DNA of 64,000 bases from Talpa occidentalis (taxonomy: Eukaryota; Chordata; Mammalia; Eulipotyphla; Talpidae). Both the position numbers and the translations under genes were made by a program. The notes below the pieces were generated by a model. The model had not been told where the DNA came from. It did not search any database and saw only the letters and a program-made list of their open reading frames with translations. The DNA lies in contig NW_023605083.1 in the NCBI RefSeq assembly GCF_014898055.3, forward strand, positions 89,621,721-89,685,720, read 5' to 3'. Of the stretch, positions 51,670 to 61,634 are shown in pieces (position 1 is the stretch's first letter; every line of letters starts with the position of its first letter).

Positions 51670-52240
51670 ATGTTAATTCTTACAGGGAGAGTTGAAGTGA
51701 AACTGTATCTCTCACACATTGCAAGTGACAGAACAAATTTGTCCAAACACGCTGGGGCAATGTTCAGCAACATCAACTCAAGGTGATTATGAACACACTT
51801 TGTGACCCAGCAATTCTACTGCTACCAGAAACTATACCTGTGTTAACCCAAAGACAGGTACAGAGTATTCATAGCAGCTCTGTGGGCAATAGGCCCAAAC
51901 AGGAAGCCACCAACCCCCTGGTTGGTATAGACACATAGTATAGTCACACAGTGGAACACTCCTCAGTGCGGTAAGGATGAAAGGATCATAATCACATACA
52001 ACAACCTGGACAGAACTCACAAACATCATGTTGAACAAAAGAAGGCAGGCAGAGAAGTACATATACTTTTTTATTCTATTTATATAAGGTTTATAAACAA
52101 GCAAAACTAATAAACAATAAACATAGTGACAGAAGTCCAGTGTTTACCTTGGGTGGGGTTATTAGGGGGTAGATACTATAAAGGGACACAGAGGCCTTCT
52201 GGGGTGTTGAAAAGTTTCCATTTCTTGATCTTGGGCACTA
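51670..52240 (+). mobile_element. Old L1 3' end, sense
   Basis: TGTGACCCAGCAATTCTACTGC.., AAGACAGGTACAGAGTATTCATAGCAGCTCTGTGGG.., GTGGAACACTCCTCAGTGCGGTAAGGATGAAAGG.., CTCACAAACATCATGTTGAACAAAAGAAGG..CCTTCTGGGGTGTTGAAAAGTTTCCATTTCTTGATCTTGGGCAC is an L1M 3' coding end plus 3' UTR. Confidence 0.85.
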
Positions 52241-52580
52241 GGGGCTAAATTGTGCCTCCCCCCAAAAATCATATGTTGAAAGTCTAAAGCCCCAGTTTGA
52301 TGATATTTGGGGATAGTTCCTCTGGAAGGCAATATAGTCAAAATGGTGGGGCCCTCGTGATAGGATTGGTGCCCTTAGAATAGACTGCTATGAACTTGGT
52401 CTCCGCCCCTCTCCCATGTCAGGGCACAGCAAGATGACAGGCCAGCAAGAGCCCAACCATACTGGCGGCCTGGCCTCAGACTCCAGACCTGTGTGAGGCC
52501 AGTCGCTGTCGTTTCAGGTACCCAATGAATGAGATTTCATTACAGCAGCCACGGCTGACTATGGTACTGTGTAAACTCTG
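52241..52580 (+). mobile_element. ERVL-MaLR LTR, sense
   Basis: GGGCTAAATTGTGCCTCCCCCC..ATCATATGTTGAAAGTCTAAAGCCCCAGTTTGATGATATTTGGGGATAG..GGTGGGGCCCTCGTGATAGGATTGGTGCCCTTAGAATAG..ACACAGCAAGATGAC-like block..AATGAGATTTCATTACAGCAGCCACGGCTGACTATGG is the sense form of the LTR type found antisense at 51,292. Confidence 0.8.
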
Positions 52581-52631
52581 TGGAAATCCATGGAACTACT
52601 CACTAATGGTTTGTGCAACTCTCTGTAATTT

Positions 52632-52890
52632 GTTTTTTTTTTAAATTTATATATATATATATATATTACATCATTGTTATTTTTGTACAATGTATGCTTG
52701 TATGCTTTCTCCTTTTAGGTGTCATCCCCGTAAAATTCCCACCACCAATTTACCCGTGAACCATCACCATAGTCCCTTGTGCTCTTCTCTCCCATTCTGA
52801 TCCCTCTTCCTCCCCCTCCCTTGCAGAATGTCTCTGATTTATGGTTGCCTGCTAGTTTTTATTTATTTATTATTATTGTTATATCTCTAA
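52632..52890 (-). mobile_element. L1 3' UTR, lineage subfamily, antisense
   Basis: TTACATCATTGTTATTTTTGTACAATGTATGC.., TTTTAGGTGTCATCCCCGTAAAATTCCCACCACC.., GTGAACCATCACCATAGTCCCTTGTGCTC.., CCTCCCTTGCAGAATGTCTCTGATTTATGGTTGCC matches the other lineage-type 3' UTRs in antisense. (AT)n at 52,649-52,666 sits in its tail. No convincing target duplication. Confidence 0.88.
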
Positions 52891-52894
52891 GTTT

Positions 52895-53595
52895 TACTGC
52901 AATTAAAAGTTTTCTGGGAGTGGGTGTAGATGGAGAGTTATTCTGGGAGTGAAAATGTTTATTCTAGAAAGACTTCCTCATCTAGGTAAAATCAGAGGCT
53001 TTCCCCTCCTTTATCTTCTAATGATCTTGACCTGGCCTCTCTTCTGCCTCACCTCCCTCCCAAGCCCCATCCCTGGCCTGTGTTTGGCTGCCCGTGGCCT
53101 CCCCCACCACTGAGTATCCTCTACCACTCCAGGTTTGCAAAAGCTCCAGCTCCCAGCACAGTCCTCTCACCTGTTCTCAATAATTTCTCACCCGTTTGAC
53201 CTGCACAGACTCTGAATAGGCGCATCTCCCGGCCCCAAGCCAGGAGGCAGATGGTATGTCTTCACCCCTCCTGACCTCCTTTCTAATTTGCTTGGCTGAC
53301 ACCTGCTCCTTGACCCCACTCCTTGGGAAAAGAGTACATTTTCCACTGACCCAGATTCTGTGCCTTTGATGGTGAATAAGAAGTTGGGCTTTGCCCCTAG
53401 AGATTGAAGCTCTGTAAAATGCTTGCTCAGATCAGGTGCGAAAAAGGAAACAGGTCATCCCAGGGTCTGGGGCCTCTCTTTGTAGAAAAAGCCCCAGATA
53501 GGGAGTCAGGTGAGAGAGCAGTCCCTGGCACCTCGGTGAGAAATGGCAGGACTCTTCAGTTCATCTTGTCCAGAGGTTTCAAGGGGAGGCTTCTT
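52895..53595. other. Single-copy DNA, no feature recognised
   Basis: Pyrimidine-rich in part (CCTCACCTCCCTCCCAAGCCCC); one 88-codon frame without a domain. Confidence 0.35.
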
Positions 53596-53599
53596 TTCT

Positions 53600-54125
53600 T
53601 TTTTTTAAGCTTTATGGAGATAAAATTTAGAGATCATAAAATCCACCTTTCTAAGAGTGCAATTCACTGATTATTCGTTTACTTACAGAGTTGTACAGCC
53701 ACGACCAAAATCTAATTTTAGAACATTCTCATCACTCTAAAGAGCAGAGACTGTCAGCATCAGCTTTCACTTTCCTCTCCCTGAGCTCCTCTTCAAACCC
53801 CAGACACCACTAATCTATGTCTATCTCTATAGATTTGCCTCTTTTGAATATTTCATGCAAATGGTATCATACAATACATGGGTTTTTCTGTCTGGCTTCT
53901 TTCCTTTAGTAAAATGTATTTGAGATTCATACATGTTGCAGCACACATCAATACTCGACTCATTTTTATGGTCACCAGGTAATTTGTGGTATGGCTCTAC
54001 CACGTTTTGCTTATTCATTCATCATTTTATGGATTCACTATTTCAAATAATGCTACTGTGAACATCTGAATACAAGTCTTTTTGTGGACATATGTTTTCA
54101 CTTCTCTTGAGTAGATCTGAATGAA
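53600..54125 (-). mobile_element. Old L1 3' region, antisense
   Basis: TTTATGGAGATAAAATTTAGAGATCATAAAATCCACCTTTCTAAGAGTGCAATTCACTG.., GTTGTACAGCCACGACCAAAATCTAATTTTAGAACATTC.., ACCACTAATCTATGTCTATCTCTATAGATTTGCC.., TTCATGCAAATGGTATCATACAATA.., TACAAGTCTTTTTGTGGACATATGTTTTCACTTCTCTTGAGTAGA is a clear antisense L1M 3' region of 520 bp. Confidence 0.88.
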
Positions 54126-54274
54126 TGATTTGGAGAAGAATTTGGATTTTATGGATGGAAGGGTAGAGATGGCTGGAGAGGGAAAATGAGGCAGAGAAAT
54201 AGCACGAACAATGTATGGAGGACTTAATCATGAGCCAACAAGGTAAGGGAAGGGGCTAGAGTTTAGTTGGAGTT
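54126..54274. other. Short non-coding interval
   Basis: Joins the antisense L1 to the MIR. Nothing recognised. Confidence 0.35.
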
Positions 54275-54420
54275 TTGACTTTAGATCTGTGCTCAAGCCT
54301 TGCTCTGCCACTTAATGGTTAGTTATCTAGCAAGTTGCTAACTTCTCCAGTCTCAGTTTCCTCATCTGCAAAATATTGATAATAATGTCTATCTTGCTGA
54401 TTATTGTCGAAATCAAAAAG
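54275..54420 (+). mobile_element. MIR SINE relic
   Basis: GTTTTGACTTTAGATCTGTGCTCAAGCCTTGCTCTGCCACTTAATGGTTAG..TTGCTAACTTCTCCAGTCTCAGTTTCCTCATCTGCAAAATATTGATAATAATG is a clear MIR core. Confidence 0.88.
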
Positions 54421-54799
54421 ACAGCTTTTGCCCAGCAAGTTCTGTGCACACTCAGGGAAGACCTGGCTACTCATTGCCCTCATATTCCCAGAGGTCCTGG
54501 AGCATCAGCTGGGATTTCAGGCATCACATTTCCCTGCTGACCTCTCTTGTGGCTGAGCCAGAGCTTCTATGTATTCCCTTCACTGTTGGCCAATATGGCA
54601 CCCAGCCCATGAATGCAATGTTCCCAGTTGGCAGCAGGCTGATAAGTCCCATGGGAGGAGGGAAACCAGGCTTGAGAGGCTCGATGACCTGCTCCTGTAG
54701 GAATAAGATGCCCTCAAGAGAAAATTTGTACATGCCCCTGACCTCCCAGAACAGGTCAAGTCTGCCTACAATTAGTTATCACGGTGTTAGGAGCAGTGA
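54421..54799. other. Non-coding DNA with overlapping frames rejected as genes
   Basis: A 124-codon plus frame (54,444-54,818) overlaps a 69-codon minus frame, and neither contains a known domain. It lies between two MIR pieces of the same orientation, so it could be an insertion that split one MIR. Confidence 0.35.
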
Positions 54800-54950
54800 C
54801 ATAGAGCCAATCGCATAACTCTCCAAGGCTTCATTTTCTCATCTGTATGAGTGATAGAAAGCCATCGTGAGGGTGAGTAAACTGACTTATTTAATAGTAC
54901 TTGGCTCATAGTGAGAACTTAATAAAGGTTAAAGATCATATTTTCCTGTT
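54800..54950 (+). mobile_element. MIR SINE relic (second half)
   Basis: CTTCATTTTCTCATCTGTATGAGTGATAGAAAGCC..GTGAGGGTGAGTAAACTGACTTATTTAATAGTACTTGGCTCATAGTGAGAACTTAATAAAGG. It could belong to the MIR at 54,275 or be a separate copy. Confidence 0.75.
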
Positions 54951-55264
54951 AAACTGAGGCGTTGTGGAGGCAGGATCTGTCCCAGCCTTGCTGACCCTGT
55001 TGTCCCCAGCACCTGGCACTTCTTACACCTCTAAGCACTCAAGTCTTTACCCATGAGTAGATGGATGAAGGCGCTCTCACAGCCCACTCCCTTTGCAGTC
55101 TTAGAACCCATCCATCATCTTGAACTGAAATTGACATTGAACACTCAGTGCCAAAAAAGCCCAAGTGTCTATGATGCTCAAAATGCATTTGGGGGACACA
55201 AAAGGCTGAGGACAGGAACACCCTAGAGTGGCCAACACAATGAAGAGGGAGACTAGGTCTGCAG
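54951..55264. other. Non-coding DNA, nothing recognised
   Basis: CTGACCCTGTTGTCCCCAGCACCTGGCAC (near 54,991) hints at an L2 end, otherwise unassigned. Confidence 0.35.
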
Positions 55265-55470
55265 ACAAACTTTGGAGTCAGATACGGGGGTTCTGATGAA
55301 TGAGCTTACTTGAGTTACTTCTCTCCCTGCACCCCAGTTTCTCTACTTTCTCATCATTTCTTAGGGTTATCTTAAGAAGTCAATGAACCAGTAGATGCGA
55401 AGCCCTTAATACAGCACTCTTCACAAAGTAATTGCTCAGCCGACACTAGTTATTATTATTAGGTTCATTA
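55265..55470 (+). mobile_element. MIR SINE relic
   Basis: ACTTTGGAGTCAGATACGGGGGTTCTGATGAATGAGC..GAGTTACTTCTCTCCCTGCACCCCAGTTTCTCTAC..AGTCAATGAACCAGTAGATGCGAAGCCCTTAATACAGC..TTATTATTATTAGG follows MIR order, diverged. Confidence 0.65.
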
Positions 55471-55924
55471 ATAATCATCAGAATAAGTTAGCATCCATTA
55501 GGCAATGTGGTGCATCAACCGTCTGTCGAAGTTCTTGTTGAAGCATGAGGTTTTCTTTCTCTCCTTTATGCAAAAAGACAATGGCATGTTTGATTTAAGC
55601 TGGAGCAAAGAGCTCTGTGTGAGGCTACAAGAAGGTGAAGATTTCATTCATCTTCCCTGAGCTCATTCATCTGACACTGGCAACAGAGCTTTAAGCATTT
55701 GATATTGGCCTGTCCTGATTCATTACCCTGGCATATCCCTGCATACCCACCTCTGCGACTGAGTTGCAAAGCTTGGCTCCAGATGGACCCAATCAGAACT
55801 TGAGGTCTCACTGAGCGCATGGAAAGCACCTGGTTGCCTCTCTGCCCCTACTTGCCTTGGTTGGCTAAGCGATTTCCTTCCCTGGTCTGCTCTTTCTCCC
55901 CCCACCCCCAAGAAACACTACTAG
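55471..55924. other. Non-coding DNA, repeat-free
   Basis: No repeat recognised. The composition is balanced and it adjoins a candidate conserved element. Confidence 0.35.
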
Positions 55925-56250
55925 TCCTCCACCGTTGTGGGGAATGGCCGCCGGTAATGGCTTTTAAAACACCAAATTGCATCAAGTACAAGGGCTGCTG
56001 AGAGTCCCATCTTCAGCAAGGAATTTTCCCCTGTTTGGTTTGGACGTCCAGTGGAGCATTAGACAGCAGTTTAATCATTATTACCGGTGCTGCACTGCGA
56101 CTCTCTGGAGAAGCACTAAACTGGAATGAAAAGGAACTGACATAATTAGTCTGACACAGTTCAATAGGGAACTATTACACCAAAGGTAATGAGCTCCAAT
56201 GATATGTTAATGTTATTGTAAGAAATTATGCCAGTGCAACAAAGTGGCTT
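55925..56250. promoter_or_regulatory. Candidate conserved non-coding element
   Basis: A repeat-free 325 bp stretch rich in AT core motifs and GC-anchored boundaries. Motifs include CCGCCGGTAATGGC, GTTTAATCATTATTACCGG, GACATAATTAGTCTGACACAG (TAATTA homeodomain core), CCAATGATATGTTAATGTTATTG (SOX-like spacing) and GTAAGAAATTATGCC. Motif density and lack of transposons are characteristic of developmental enhancers. No target gene can be named from the window. Inference only. Confidence 0.3.
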
Positions 56251-56716
56251 TGAGGTGGGGGGTGGGGGGGGGGCAAGCTTGGACTTTTCTCAGGCAATAG
56301 GCGAATAGAAAAAGTCAAGAAGGCTCATAAACCCCACTTCCTGTTTTCCCTGGTTGCCGGTGGTCACTGGAGGCCCGAGGATCTGCTCTGAACGCCGCGG
56401 GGTTGCTGCAGAGGCCACACAGGCGAGGCTGCTGCTGTCGGTATGCGCAGGGGGCTGCATATTTGCTCAACTAGGAAAATTGAAAGCTCAAGAAAATTAC
56501 TCTGAGCACTAAAAATCGATGGAGGGGTAGTGTAATAACAGCCCCTTACAGTTGTTCGACACTATACAGTTTACAATGTATTTTCACGGCCCTTGTGAGA
56601 AGCAGGATGCAGTCAAGGCAAGGACTCAGCCACATGCAGTTGTGACCCTAGTCACCAGCTTGACATCAGTGGTCCTCCAACTCCATATTCGAAGGGGGAG
56701 CAGTGATGACTACCTG
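56251..56716. other. G-run and modestly CpG-containing DNA
   Basis: GGTGGGGGGTGGGGGGGGGG at about 56,254-56,273 is a G-quadruplex-type run. 56,340-56,450 is locally CpG-richer (AACGCCGCGGGG) but too short for a CpG island. Confidence 0.45.
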
Positions 56717-56973
56717 GGGCCTCCCTGTAGCACAAGGGGTTAAGTTTCAGCACAATGAAGCTATCCACAGACACCGCAGCACGAGTTCAATACCTGATGA
56801 GGCAGCTAACCCACTTGGTGCAGCAGACGTCTCCTGTCTCACCCACTGCTCCCCTCAGCAGTGTATTTCAGTAGATCCTCCTGTTCTGCTCCCCGCTGTC
56901 TCTGGTGAATCCTCTCACCCCATGCATTTCTGGTCTATACCCCAGTTCTTCTAAACAAAAATATTTTTTTTAA
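56717..56973 (+). mobile_element. tRNA-derived SINE (older subfamily)
   Basis: GGGCCTCCCTGTAGCACAAGGGG head, GAGTTCAATACC box, GCTAACCCACTTGGTGCAGCAGACG, CTCCCCTCAGCAGTGTATTTCAGTAGATCC, CTGTCTCTGGTGAATCCTCTCACCC, eroded A-rich tail AACAAAAATATTTTTTTTAAAT. Target duplication not recognisable. First of a three-SINE cluster in under 1 kb. Confidence 0.9.
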
Positions 56974-57060
56974 ATAGATACAAAGTTGCAGATAGGCAGA
57001 TTGAAAAATTCTGGAGAACTAATGGACAGCATGGTCACCATGGATAAGAGTACAGTATTG

Positions 57061-57332
57061 GGGCCTTCCTGGTGGCACAAGGGTTTAAGAACCACGCTAT
57101 GAAGCAATCCACAGCCTCTGTACCATGAGTTCGATCCCCAGCCGGCCAGGGAGCAACCCACATGGCACAGTAGACCTCTCTTGTTTTGTCCACTACTCCC
57201 CTCAGCAGTGTATTTCAGCCAGTCTGCCTGTTCTGTTCCCCACTCTGTCTCTGGTGAATCCTCTCACCCCCCACATCTCTGGCCTGTACCCCAGCTCTTG
57301 TATGTGTAAATAAATAACTCTTTAAAAAAAAA
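57061..57332 (+). mobile_element. tRNA-derived T+ SINE (sense arm of inverted pair)
   Basis: GGGCCTTCCTGGTGGCACAAGGG head, GAGTTCGATCCCC box, complete body, tail TAAATAAATAACTCTTTAAAAAAAAA. Perfect 15-bp duplication AAGAGTACAGTATTG at 57,046-57,060 and 57,333-57,347, within L1 3' UTR sequence. Confidence 0.96.
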
Positions 57333-57376
57333 AAGAGTACAGTATTGCACATTTCAAATTTGATAAGAGAGTAGAT

Positions 57377-57658
57377 TTTTTTTAAGATTTATTTATTTAT
57401 TTATACAAGCACCGGGTACAGTCAGAAGCTCAGGAGGGTGAGAGAATTCACCAGAGCCAGAGCGGGGAGCAGAGCAGGCAGAAGGACCGAGTACACTGCT
57501 GAGGGGAGCAGTGGGCGGCAGGAGAGGTCTGCGCGCCATGTAGGACCCTCCTCCCGTGGCCGGGGAGCAGCCGGGGATCGAACCCCGAACCGGTGCTGCA
57601 GAGGCTGCGGGCAGCTTCGCAACCCAGCACTCAACCGCTGCGCCACCAGGGGAAGCCC
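57377..57658 (-). mobile_element. tRNA-derived T+ SINE (antisense arm of inverted pair)
   Basis: Read on the minus strand it has the GGGCTTCCCCTGGTGGCGCAGCGGTTGAG head, CGGTTCG box, GGCGCGCAGACC, and the tail TAAATAAATAAATAAATCTTAAAAAAAA. The 10-bp duplication GAGAGTAGAT lies at 57,367-57,376 and 57,659-57,668. The copy is CpG-rich, so it is young. Its tail faces the tail of the SINE at 57,061, with only 44 bp between them. Confidence 0.95.
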
Positions 57659-57730
57659 GAGAGTAGATCTTAATTATTCTTAACAATAACAAAAAGGCAA
57701 CTGTGTGAGGTGATGGATATATGTATTATT

Positions 57731-57743
57731 ACATATATATGTG

Positions 57744-57775
<32 letters not shown>

Positions 57776-57776
57776 C
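57731..57776 (+). repeat. (TG)n(TA)n compound microsatellite
   Basis: ACATATATATGTGCGTGTGTGTATATATAT.. continues to TATATATATACTTG. It alternates purine and pyrimidine throughout, so it is a Z-DNA-type tract. Confidence 0.93.
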
Positions 57777-57860
57777 TTGATTTGTTAAACATTTCACAAT
57801 GTCTATCAAAGCATCGCATATTCCATAAATATGTGCAAATTTTATTTGTCTATTAAAACT

Positions 57861-59300
57861 TAAAACTGTAAAAAAATAAAACAAATAAAATTCTTCCTAA
57901 TAAATAAAATTGTTGTAACAGTTGAAGTTTGGATACTCCGGCCAAGTCAATGTCATGGGCAATAGTCGCTCTACGAGGAGGTCAACATCAGGGGACCCCG
58001 CCTGCTCCCAGAAACTCGCCATCAGCTTATTTCCCAATAGGTTCCCCAGTGCCATGAGCAAAGGGTCCCCCCTGCACATACCACCTCCCCCGACCCCGCG
58101 ATGCTTTCTCTGTCCAGTGCAAATAATGAAGTAGTTAGGAACTGAGGCACAGCCTCAGATGGGCTCCTGTTCAAGCCCCAATCCCACCATCCTACCTGAG
58201 CCCCTGGAATGCCTGGTGCTCCCCTCAGAGGAAACAATTCACTCCTGTCTGATGCAGGACCCACTCTGTGCTGCATCAGAAGCTCTCAGGCACAAGACCC
58301 CACCCTGACTCCCAGGCTGGATTTGGGAAGTTAAGTCTTAACCAGTCCATAATAGATCTTGGAGAGATACAGATCCAGTATCTTCCCAAGATCCTTGCCC
58401 TGGGCTTTTCAGGGCCCCAGGGTGACCCCTTGTCCCCACTCCACCCCTCCAGGTCCCTGCCTTTCTTTTCCAGCCCTTAGGGCACTTTATGTTGCAGGTG
58501 ATCAATAAGCTGACTAAAAGAAGAAATGTTTAGGATTATATAACTAAAGAATTCCAAAATAGAGCTGGCTTCAGGCAAGGCTGGATGCAAGGGCTCAAAT
58601 TAATATTTATTAATAATAGATTTATAAATAAATATTAATAATTTATGATTATCAATATGTTCATTTTCCAGGCAGTGTCCTTGGCATACAACAAAACCTT
58701 TGCCTTTGCGAAGATTAAGGCTACTTAAGAATGGTCTTTCTCACCCCATGTCTCTGAGTGTGCAGTCAGATATCCCCTCTTGGCCACAAATGGTCATAAT
58801 AGCAGCTCTTGAGTTTATATCCTTCCAAGTTCGAGTCCATCAAAAAATAGCAACTCCCAGAAAAAGTCTTTGAAACACTGATTAGACATCCAGGGATCTA
58901 ACGCCCAGTCCTGAATCAATAACCATAGAACATGGTATGTGGCGGGGATCTCAGGCCTTGATCTCATGATCCAGGAGGACCATGTAAATGTGGGCGGTGG
59001 GGGGAATACATGGTGGGGAGCAGACAGCAAATGCCTGCTCTCTCTGCCCCCACCCACCCAGGGTCTCCTTGTGTGGGGCCCACTCTCCTGCCCAAGATGT
59101 AAACAAGCTCATTTGATAAGCTGAGAGGCCGAGTCTGTTCTCCTTCCTCCCTGATTTCCTCCCAAAGGTAAAACAATAATAAGAATGCATACTTGAACAT
59201 AATCTACCAAGTACACTTTAGTTTCACACCCGTTGTCCTCTCTCCTGTGGAAGGGATCTTGGTGTGCATGGACTCCACCCTCCTCGATCACTGTGAAACG
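57861..59300. other. Single-copy DNA, nothing recognised
   Basis: The AT-rich interval near 58,600-58,660 holds ATTAATATTTATTAATAATAGATTTATAAATAAATATTAATAATT. Frames of up to 84 codons have no domains. No repeat named. Confidence 0.4.
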
Positions 59301-59304
59301 GTCA

Positions 59305-59712
59305 GTGTTATGGGCTGAATGCTTGTGCCCCCTCCCCCAAATTCATATATTGAAACCCCAAACACCAATGCAGTGATATTAGGAGGTGGGGCCTTTTGCA
59401 TGTAACTCGGCTTCGATGAGGTTGTGAGGGCCCCTCGGGATGGGATTAACAAGTTTATAAGGAGAGACATGGGGAGCTTACTCTCTTCCCATACACCCCC
59501 TGCCCACCTGAGCACACGGAGCAGGGTTGTGTGAGGACAGGGGGAGAAGACAGCCCTCTGCCGTCAGGAGGCCTGTCCTCACCGGCACACCAGGGCGCTG
59601 GTACCCTGGTCACGCTTGTCCAACTTTCAGGACCTCGAGGAAATAAATGTCTGTTGTTAAAGCCACTTAATCTGTGGCATTTAGTTATGGCAACCGAGCA
59701 GACTGAGGCCGT
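59305..59712 (+). mobile_element. ERVL-MaLR (MST/MLT1-type) LTR
   Basis: GTTATGGGCTGAATGCTTGTGCCCCCTCCCCCAAATTCATATATTGAAACCCCAAACACCAATGCAGTGATATTAGGAGGTGGGGCC.., GGGATGGGATTAACAAGTTTATAAGGAG..GAAATAAATGTCTGTTGTTAAAGCCACTTAATCTGTGGCATTTAGTTATGGCAACCGAGCAGACTGAGGC is the complete order of a MaLR LTR, ending in the AATAAA region. Confidence 0.9.
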
Positions 59713-59999
59713 AGGGCAGGGTTTAACCCCTTTCTGCTCCAAATCCTTCCTGAACCATCAGGAAAGGCACCTGGGAGTCCTCCCAGGGAAGGGCTCGCTG
59801 TACTCTGCACCCTGGAGGGGGGCAGCTGGGGAGGGGCAGGCAAGGGTGCTAGATGGACCATCCTCACTACAGCACCCCCCGCCCTACTGCCTTGAACTCT
59901 GGATGCGAAAAACAGAAGCCTAGGCAGGTAGGGAGAGTCTCTTCCTTTCCTCTCCCAGGGTCTCCTGTGAGAGACGGCCAGACAAGGCCTGGCGTGGGC
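59713..59999. other. GC-rich single-copy DNA
   Basis: Overlapping frames on both strands (59,531-59,923 plus, 59,685-60,044 minus) begin inside or next to the LTR. No domain. Confidence 0.4.
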
Positions 60000-60185
60000 T
60001 AAAGAGCGCTGACTGCAGTCAGGTGCCTGGTCTCTGGGCCCCACTTTGTCCCTGGCTTTCTGAAGGACCTTGCAGTTTTTTCTCTCTCACTGGACATCAG
60101 TCTCCACATCTGTAAAATGACAGAGTTGAACAGCACATGCACCAACATCCTTTCCAGCTCTGACACTCGGTCTCTACGCTGAAGA
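60000..60185 (+). mobile_element. MIR-like relic
   Basis: AGAGCGCTGACTGCAGTCAGGTGCCTGGTCTC..CTTTCTGAAGGACCTTGC..CACTGGACATCAGTCTCCACATCTGTAAAATGACAGAGTTGAACAGC..CATCCTTTCCAGCTCTGACACTCGG. The CATCTGTAAAATG block is common to MIR and related old repeats. Confidence 0.6.
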
Positions 60186-61630
60186 TGCTGAGGAGCTGGG
60201 ATGACAGCAGAGGCCAAGGACTGTGGCCCCATCTACCCCTCCCTGCACTCCTGGCTTAGGGGCAGGGGAACCCCAAAAGCTCTGGGGAGACAGGCATCCA
60301 TTTGTTCCCTGCAAATTCTCCAACCTGGTTCAGGTCAAACTGCTGATAGAATTTCAAATGCTTCGTCATACTTTTTTGAGTAAATATCATGGTAAAAAGA
60401 CATGACATTTCCGGGGCCAGTCTTCAGCATTAATAAAAGATTCCAAGAACAGGGTGACCTTTTCACAAAGGATTTGTAAATGCCAAAAACTACATAAAAC
60501 CTCTCTTTCTGAGGTAGACAGGATTGTCACAGCTCAGCATTTATTCCCTCGCATGTGAGACTGACCCTCGTTTCCCCCGGTCCACGTGCTGGCTTGTGAG
60601 ATGAGTGTGTGCTGTCTGAGGGGAGGAGGCGGGGGGGAGGGGGAGCAGAGAGAGGGGTGGGTTAGCTGTGGAAAATGGCATGTGGGTGGGAGATGGGGCC
60701 TCTCAGGCACTAGGAAGCCCTCAGGGGACAAAGCAGCTAAGCCATCCATTTGCCATCCCCGTAGGACTGTCTATGTCACACTCACATCCACTCAGGCCAA
60801 GGAAAGAGTGGCACCTTGCCAGGAAGCAACTAATGCAATGAGAAACCAAAGAATATGTCTGAGCGACGGGCCAATCCCATAGGAGTCCTAGACTGGCCTC
60901 AGGATGTGGCTAGGAGCACCCCTCCCATGGTGGCCTTCCCCCATCCATATTCCAGTCTCAGAAGACAGGCAGGCAGCAGGACTTAGGCAAAAAACACAGA
61001 CTCAGAGTCACCAGTTCCAAGCTGGACTTCTTCCAGGCCTCCTTTCCTGATCTCTGTAGGATGGCTGGGCTCACCCACGACCACTAAAGGGAGCTCTTCC
61101 GGGGATGGAGCCCCACCTGCTCCCTGTCTCTCTGGTCACCCAGGTTTCTGCGCTGTGGACAGGCACAGCATTCTGAAGATTTTCAGAAAAGGATTCTGTT
61201 CCTCAAGCGAAGACTTGTAGCAAATCCTCCCTTTTCCATTCTCAAGGCAGCTGCCAGGGACCTAGGGAGTGGAGGAGATGCCCCAGGGAGGGGAAGAGCC
61301 CTGCATGGAGCTGTCCTGTGAGGGGCTGACTGGGACCCCAGACAAGGGCTCCCCATGGCTGCCTCTGCCTGGCGCTTCTGTGGCTGCCCTTAGCTGGGTT
61401 CATTGTGTAGTGGTGCTTGACAGATCCTAATTTTCTTTTAAAAAGACATGCATTATAGAAGAAATAATAATACACATCAGTGACATGAGGCAATTGTCCA
61501 GTTAGTGGGGATGGAGTGAATTTCACTGCCTAGCTCAAGGCCCTGACTCAGGAAGGAAGCTGGGAGGTCAGCAAAGAGTGTTTTGATTTGATCACATTTT
61601 CAGAACTTTTGATGGGCCGGGCCATGTGCT
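60186..61630. other. Single-copy DNA with one G-rich tract
   Basis: A G-quadruplex-type run GAGGGGAGGAGGCGGGGGGGAGGGGG at about 60,618-60,643 continues to GAGAGGGGTGGG (60,660). Otherwise there are frames of up to 98 codons without domains, and no named repeat. Confidence 0.4.
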
Positions 61631-61634
61631 CAGC

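Larger units (their letters stand above)
56976..57860 (+). mobile_element. L1 3' UTR, sense, interrupted by two SINEs
   Basis: GCAGATAGGCAGATTGAAAAATTCTGGAGAACTAATGGACAGCATGGTCACCATGG, then GTACAGTATTGCACATTTC, then GAGAGTAGATCTTAATTATTC, then AAAAGGCAACTGTGTGAGGTGATGGATAT is the colinear L1 3' UTR order (..CTAATGTACAGCATGGTGACTATAG..ATACTGTATTGTATA..GAGAGTAGATCTTAAA..GGTAACTATGTGAGGTGATGGATGT). Two SINEs divide it. A (TG)n/(TA)n tract at 57,731-57,776 sits in its 3' part. Confidence 0.82.
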
